A stretch of DNA of 11,436 nt from Gammaproteobacteria bacterium (GTDB taxonomy: Bacteria > Bacillota_I > Bacilli_A > Izemoplasmatales > UBA1188): the NCBI GenBank assembly GCA_024691665.1, contig JAILNJ010000173.1, positions 1 through 11,436 on the forward strand, in the 5' to 3' direction. The number at the start of each line of letters is the position of its first letter. Positions within the stretch are counted from its first letter, which is position 1. The position numbers and the translations under genes were made by a program. The notes under the pieces were generated by a model. The model was not told the DNA's origin. It saw only the letters and a list, made by a program, of their open reading frames with translations, and searched no databases. Of the stretch, positions 7,267-11,436 are shown one piece after another.

Positions 7267-8001
7267 ATGATTCTCATTATTGGTAATAATCACGATGATG
7301 TTCTCTACTTCGAAAGCATCGCTAGAGATACTAAAGAAGAAATTATTCTTAAGAAGTATCACGCCACAACAGGCTTTATCTTCAATCAATCAGTGTTAAT
7401 TGTAAAAGATATCTATACTTCATATTTATCCGCTGCATTAGCCTCTTATTTGATTGAAAAGTACCATATCCTAGTTATCTTTAGTGTTGGTAAATGCCGT
7501 ACACTTTCTCCAGAACTTAGATGTGGTGATATTGCAGTAGGCAAACGCATTTTATTTGGTGATGTTGACCAAATTAATGCTGTTAAAGGAACTAGACTTG
7601 GACAAATTCCTGGATTCCAACAATCCTATACAGTTGATCCTAACTTATTAGCGATTATGAACACTACTTTGGATAGAGTTACAAGATCTAGACACTATGA
7701 AACAACTATTCTTTCTTCTTCAGTTTATACACTAGATTACACTGATATCGATCGCTTCAAAGAACAACTTGAAGTTAAAGGTGAAAATAGTGAAATTGTA
7801 GTAGATACAGATAGTGCTGGTATTTCTCTTGCCGCACAATTATTTGATATTCCAATGATTTCAGTTAAAGTCGTGGAATCAAAAGCAAGTGAAGAACCAT
7901 CAGTAGATACATATTTAAGAGTATTAAAACAATACTCATTATTAGGCAAAGCGGTAGTTTCTTGCATCGGTGAAATCGGCAGAAACGACGTTTTGAGATA
8001 G
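7267..8001 (+). CDS. MTA/SAH nucleosidase-fold protein with altered active site
   Basis: A 244-residue soluble protein of the PNP/UDP phosphorylase fold, nearest to 5'-methylthioadenosine/S-adenosylhomocysteine nucleosidase (usually about 230 residues). Visible landmarks are MILIIGNNHDDV at the N-terminus, CGDIAVGKRILFGDVD (86-101), LGQIPGF (111-117) and VVDTDSAG (178-185). Compared with E. coli MTAN (Glu12, Met173-Glu174, Asp197), the matching positions by my hand alignment read Asp11, Thr181-Asp182 and Ser205 (in VVESKAS), so all three acidic catalytic positions differ, as does the Gly-Ser-Ala-Gly-like loop (SVGKC, 73-77). It may be a weakened enzyme, have a different nucleoside substrate, or bind a ligand without cleaving it. 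AAGGAGG (7253-7259) precedes ATG 7267. It sits between two EAL-domain genes, suggesting a nucleotide-signalling role rather than housekeeping methionine salvage. Confidence 0.75.
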   Translation: MILIIGNNHDDVLYFESIARDTKEEIILKKYHATTGFIFNQSVLIVKDIYTSYLSAALASYLIEKYHILVIFSVGKCRTLSPELRCGDIAVGKRILFGDVDQINAVKGTRLGQIPGFQQSYTVDPNLLAIMNTTLDRVTRSRHYETTILSSSVYTLDYTDIDRFKEQLEVKGENSEIVVDTDSAGISLAAQLFDIPMISVKVVESKASEEPSVDTYLRVLKQYSLLGKAVVSCIGEIGRNDVLR

Positions 8002-8014
8002 GGAGGTAATTGAA

Positions 8015-11000
8015 ATGGAAGAAAATAAAAACAATTCCCGTTCCTTAAAGAAATTCTTAGATGACTCTAAAGTTGTCTTATTAGTTCTTAGCATTATTTC
8101 CATTGTATTAATGGCTGGTGCTGTTGTAATTCTTGCATTACTTAAAGTTGATTATGCTTGGATTATTGCTGCAGGCGTTGGTGGTGCAGGTGTTTTATTT
8201 GCACTTATCTTATTAATATATGGAATTAATTATGTTAAGAAATCTAAGGTTTATTTCTATGATCAAGCTTATAGAGTTTCAAAACATAACATTGAAGCTT
8301 TAAGAGATCACTCTAAAGGTTTAAGAGTCTATGACAATCCTGAAATGGAAGAATTCAAAGACTTAAATAAAACCATTAGAGATATGTCTGAACAATTTGA
8401 TTCCACTACAGTAGCAGTTAAGAAAATTGACTTTAGTAGCTGTGGAGTTAAATTCCTTGGTGAATCAGATAGCATTTGCGAATATAAATCTTTACGTGAT
8501 AACATCACAAAACTTATCTTAAACGCTCAATCATTTAGAAATGCTGTTGTAGCTTTCTCTTATGATTTAGGCGAAGAAGTAATTAAGAAAAGAGACGCTA
8601 CAACAGTTATTGATTTAATTCTTGAAGGTCTTAGATATCCTAATGTCTTAATTGCGGAAAATGACGATGAAAAAGGCTTTTTAGCTTTTATTCCATATTT
8701 TGATAGCGTTAACCAATTAAATGAAGAATTAGAAGAATTAATTCAACATATCTCATTAATTAAACGTAACGCTAACGGACAAGAAATGGCTTTATGTCAT
8801 GTTGGTGTTGCTGTATATCCATATTCTGGTGTAGGCGATATTATGAGAGACCTTGGTTATGCAATGAAGCAAACTAAGCTCATTAACTTCTTTATTCCAG
8901 AACGTCCAATGAGACCTAACAAGGATATGCTTCAATCTTCAATGAACTTAAATAATATTTGTAAGTTCTATGAAAAGTTCTCTTCATTAAAACCTAACTT
9001 AGATGACATTGAAGGATCATTTAAACAATTAAGAAAGATTATTGTTGAAGTTAATAATTATTTCCGTTTCTCATGCTGTGGTATGCTCGAATATAACGAC
9101 GCTGCTGATGCATATTTATCAACATTTGCATCTAACTTAATGGGAAAAGATATATTCCAAGAAGGCACAACAGTTAGAAGAAAATATATTGATGCATTAA
9201 AGAGAGTAGCGGATAAGGATTCATCTTATTACTTCTCTAATAGACTTCATATTGATAATGATGTTGCTCAATTTATTGATGTATATGAAATTTCTTCAGG
9301 CCAATTCTTCCTTATTAAGAGTGATGAAAAAGTTGTTGCAGTTCTTTATTTCCTCAACTTTGATAAAGAAATTGGTTTTGACACATATATGCGTGAATCA
9401 TTACTTGTCTTCTCTAACTTCATTGGTTCATTCTTTAAAGAAATCCATGATAAGAGAGAAACTCAAGTTACTAACCAATCATTCTCAGATGTATTAAAGC
9501 TTTCTAATACAATGCTTTATACAATTAATCCTGAAACACATCGTTTATTATTCATGTCTGATGCCTTTAAATCATGTGTTCCTAAAGCACAACTTGGTAA
9601 GCAATGTTTCAAAACCATTTATGGTAAAACCGCTGCATGTACTGATTGTCCTTTAAGAAACAAAAGAAAGCACATGATTGAAAGAATTAGACGTACTGAT
9701 TATGAAACAAGCATTGCTTTTAAATCATTAGATGAAGGACAATGCCAATTATTAGTTAGACCTGTTGATAAGAAATTTGAAACTCGTGATAGATATGATC
9801 AAGATTTACTTATCAGCACATATTATTCTTTCTACGATAACTTAGATAATGAATTTGTCAGTAATGGTAAGGGGTATCTCTTACTTATGACAATTGATAA
9901 TATCGAAGAAATCATGAAAGCTGGTAATAAAGCTTATGTCTATTGCTTAAGAGACTTTGGCGAAAAAGTACGTGAATTAAGTGATGGCATCGATATTATG
10001 TATCTCTATAGAAATGATATCTTAGCCTTAATCCTCCCAACAGCGGATAAGAACGTTGTTATCGATTATGTAGAAAAGATATATAGAGTATCTAAAGAAA
10101 CTAAACTTAAAGATGATGGAGAATATTATCCACTTAATATTTCATATTTAGCTCTTGAGTATGGTGATAAATATGACAACATTGAAGAATTCTTAGAAAA
10201 AGCTCAAAAGACAATCATTGCTTCTAGAAAGAATAGAGGTAAAGACTTACTTCAATTCATCGATGATAAATATGAAAGAATGGCTTCTAGAGAAGCACAT
10301 ATTCTTGAACTCATTGATGATGCTCTTAAGAACAAGAAATTTAAGATTAAGATGCAACCAGTCGTGGATAACATTACAAGACGTATCTATGGCGCTGAAA
10401 TGTTAATTAGATTGATGGATGAATTCACTAATAAACACCTCAATGTTTCTGAATTAATTCAAATCGCAGAGGCATATGGTAGAGTTCCTGATATCTCTAA
10501 CTCATTAATTAACTACATTGGTTCTTTATATAAGACTTATGGTTATACATTCTTTAAATCTATTGGATTCGATAGACTTTCAATTAACACAGACTTCTCT
10601 TACTTCAGTGATAGAGAGTTCTTAGACAAGATTAATGATCTCGCTATGAGATACAATGTACCAAAGAACTTCTTAGCATTCGAAATTACAGAATCTGATA
10701 TGTATAACTCTTATGAAGACTTTGCACAGATTACACAACAAGTTCTTTCTACTAACACAACTCTTATTTGTGACCAATATACAGGTGACTTATTAACTCC
10801 TGAACAAATTAGAGAACTTGGATTCTCCGAAGTTAAGATTCCTCGTCGTCTTATTGTTGGTATTGAAAGCGATGAACAAAAACTTTCAAGAATTGTTGAA
10901 CTTTATGAAGCATGTCGTAAAGAAAATCTTAAAGTTACAGTCGTCGGTGCAGAAACAAGAGAACAAGTTGATCTTCTTGGTTCTGAAATTAGAGAACTCT

Positions 11001-11101
11001 ATATTCAAGGTAACTACTTCTATCAACCTCTTGATGAAGAAGACTTACTTGATGCTTTACGTAAAGCTAACTACTACGAAGATAGAATTCTTAATAACTA
11101 A
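8015..11101 (+). CDS. Large membrane signalling protein: GGDEF-like, GAF-like, Cys-PAS, GGDEF-like, degenerate EAL
   Basis: A 1028-residue protein with two N-terminal membrane helices (about 18-44 and 48-72). Residues about 170-290 look like a degenerate GGDEF (ENDDEKGF at the motif site, then GVAVYPYSG). Residues about 310-475 look GAF-like. Residues about 490-600 look PAS-like with a cysteine cluster, C531 and C542-T-D-C545, of the CPL type known from some PAS sensors. Residues about 615-745 are a second degenerate GGDEF (YRNDI in place of the motif). The EAL-like region (about 760-1020) keeps Glu795 (AEMLIR), Asn858, Glu890, Lys941, Glu980 and Gln998, but DDFGTG is CDQYTGD, replacing the second metal-binding Asp with Gln921. 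It is therefore probably a c-di-GMP binding receptor or scaffold rather than an active enzyme. GGGAGGT (8001-8007) precedes ATG 8015 and overlaps the previous stop. It is the last gene before the terminator. GAF and PAS boundaries are approximate. Confidence 0.78.
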   Translation: MEENKNNSRSLKKFLDDSKVVLLVLSIISIVLMAGAVVILALLKVDYAWIIAAGVGGAGVLFALILLIYGINYVKKSKVYFYDQAYRVSKHNIEALRDHSKGLRVYDNPEMEEFKDLNKTIRDMSEQFDSTTVAVKKIDFSSCGVKFLGESDSICEYKSLRDNITKLILNAQSFRNAVVAFSYDLGEEVIKKRDATTVIDLILEGLRYPNVLIAENDDEKGFLAFIPYFDSVNQLNEELEELIQHISLIKRNANGQEMALCHVGVAVYPYSGVGDIMRDLGYAMKQTKLINFFIPERPMRPNKDMLQSSMNLNNICKFYEKFSSLKPNLDDIEGSFKQLRKIIVEVNNYFRFSCCGMLEYNDAADAYLSTFASNLMGKDIFQEGTTVRRKYIDALKRVADKDSSYYFSNRLHIDNDVAQFIDVYEISSGQFFLIKSDEKVVAVLYFLNFDKEIGFDTYMRESLLVFSNFIGSFFKEIHDKRETQVTNQSFSDVLKLSNTMLYTINPETHRLLFMSDAFKSCVPKAQLGKQCFKTIYGKTAACTDCPLRNKRKHMIERIRRTDYETSIAFKSLDEGQCQLLVRPVDKKFETRDRYDQDLLISTYYSFYDNLDNEFVSNGKGYLLLMTIDNIEEIMKAGNKAYVYCLRDFGEKVRELSDGIDIMYLYRNDILALILPTADKNVVIDYVEKIYRVSKETKLKDDGEYYPLNISYLALEYGDKYDNIEEFLEKAQKTIIASRKNRGKDLLQFIDDKYERMASREAHILELIDDALKNKKFKIKMQPVVDNITRRIYGAEMLIRLMDEFTNKHLNVSELIQIAEAYGRVPDISNSLINYIGSLYKTYGYTFFKSIGFDRLSINTDFSYFSDREFLDKINDLAMRYNVPKNFLAFEITESDMYNSYEDFAQITQQVLSTNTTLICDQYTGDLLTPEQIRELGFSEVKIPRRLIVGIESDEQKLSRIVELYEACRKENLKVTVVGAETREQVDLLGSEIRELYIQGNYFYQPLDEEDLLDALRKANYYEDRILNN

Positions 11102-11107
11102 CACCAT

Positions 11108-11139
11108 AAGCGGAATGAAATACTTCCGCTTTTCTTTTT
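11108..11139 (+). terminator. Rho-independent terminator of the operon
   Basis: AAGCGGAA (11108-11115) pairs perfectly with TTCCGCTT (11124-11131) around an 8-base loop, followed by a T-rich run to 11139. It starts 7 bases after the stop of the last + strand gene, marking the operon end. Confidence 0.9.
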
Positions 11140-11282
11140 GCCTTTTTAAGATAAGGTATCTTTAGATAATGAGGAATTATGCTGCTTTTTTCTTTAAGCG
11201 CTTTAGAATGGCTAAAAAATATGGAAAAACAAAACTTAAAGTAGTGGAATACCCGTAGATTGATTATTTATTTTATAAATAT

Positions 11283-11321
11283 AAAAAAAGAGACCATCTA
11301 TATCTCTATAAACGATCTCTT
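11283..11321 (-). terminator. Rho-independent terminator of the converging gene
   Basis: Read on the minus strand, AAGAGATC (11321-11314) pairs with GGTCTCTT (11295-11288) with one G-U pair. An inner TATA-GAGA-TATA hairpin has a GNRA-type loop, and seven T residues follow (11289-11283). It lies about 18 bases after the minus-strand stop, in the right place to end that transcript. Confidence 0.75.
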
Positions 11322-11338
11322 ATTAAAATTAAAAATTT

Positions 11339-11436
11339 TTAATATTTGATTTCGAAGTTTTCAAAGGCAACTCTACCTTTACTAGATCCGCTGTATTCAT
11401 CTTGAGGAATTTGAGGCTCTACAATAATTGTGAATG
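11339..11436 (-). CDS. C-terminal end of a minus-strand protein, function unknown (partial)
   Basis: On the minus strand a frame runs in from the right edge and encodes 31 residues before TAA at 11341-11339, ending GRVAFENFEIKY. The codon usage (GAA, CAA, AAA, AGA) matches the neighbours, and a well-formed terminator follows, so this is probably the true end of a gene whose bulk lies outside the window. The alternating hydrophobic ending resembles the last strand of a beta-sandwich, as in secreted carbohydrate-binding or surface proteins, but 31 residues cannot support an assignment. It converges on the + strand operon. Confidence 0.62.
   Translation of the reverse strand, partial: FTIIVEPQIPQDEYSGSSKGRVAFENFEIKY

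Noticed and set aside
11169..11258. A 29-codon + strand frame (starts MRNYAAFFFK, basic) between the two terminators.
   Set aside because: There is no convincing ribosome binding site or promoter, and no recognisable family. It lies downstream of a strong terminator, so it is most likely chance coding in an intergenic gap, although a gene remnant is possible.
11328..11343. A 16-base perfect AT-only palindrome overlapping the minus-strand stop codon.
   Set aside because: It is low complexity in an AT-rich intergenic region, and the hairpin just beyond it with a clear T-run explains termination better.
1..11436. tRNA, rRNA, CRISPR arrays, insertion sequences and riboswitches.
   Set aside because: I saw no cloverleaf, repeat-spacer pattern, transposase motif or riboswitch-like leader. 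Nearly all of the window is coding.

Overview
The window is AT-rich and tightly packed, with strong AAGGAGG-type ribosome binding sites, ATG starts, TGG for tryptophan and only TAA or TAG stops. This suggests a low-GC Firmicute of the Bacilli/Mollicutes side (an RF39-like or Erysipelotrichales-like gut lineage, or a relative of Acholeplasma) using the standard genetic code. That placement is inferred from composition and gene content; no marker gene is present.

Layout. Positions 1-119 form an almost perfect fold-back palindrome at the window edge, most likely an amplification or assembly chimera. From about 52 to 11101, eight genes run on the + strand with gaps of 1-14 bases or short overlaps, so they look like one operon: (1) the C-terminal end of a secreted protein; (2) a paralogous secreted protein with a SipW-type signal peptide; (3) a membrane-anchored McrB/MoxR-like AAA+ ATPase; (4) a DUF2357-like (McrC-side) partner with a coiled coil and an acidic tail; (5) a SipW/ER-type signal peptidase I with extra cytoplasmic extensions; (6) a membrane EAL c-di-GMP phosphodiesterase with all expected catalytic residues; (7) a nucleosidase of the MTA/SAH (MTAN) fold with altered catalytic positions; (8) a 1028-residue membrane protein with degenerate GGDEF, GAF-like, Cys-containing PAS-like, degenerate GGDEF and degenerate EAL regions. 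A rho-independent terminator follows at 11108-11139. A converging minus-strand gene enters from the right edge and has its own terminator at 11283-11321.

How the genes may work together. Genes 1, 2 and 5 form a recognisable substrate-plus-peptidase module like TasA/camelysin with SipW, which exports and matures surface or fibre-forming proteins. Genes 6 and 8 add c-di-GMP turnover and probably c-di-GMP or signal sensing at the membrane. The unusual part is genes 3 and 4: a two-gene ATPase module related to McrBC/LlaJI-type restriction systems, but with the ATPase tethered to the membrane and no visible nuclease motif in the partner, placed between the secreted substrates and their peptidase. 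My main hypothesis is an undescribed c-di-GMP-controlled surface-protein secretion or assembly system in which a McrB-like motor has been repurposed. This is inference from gene order and motifs only.
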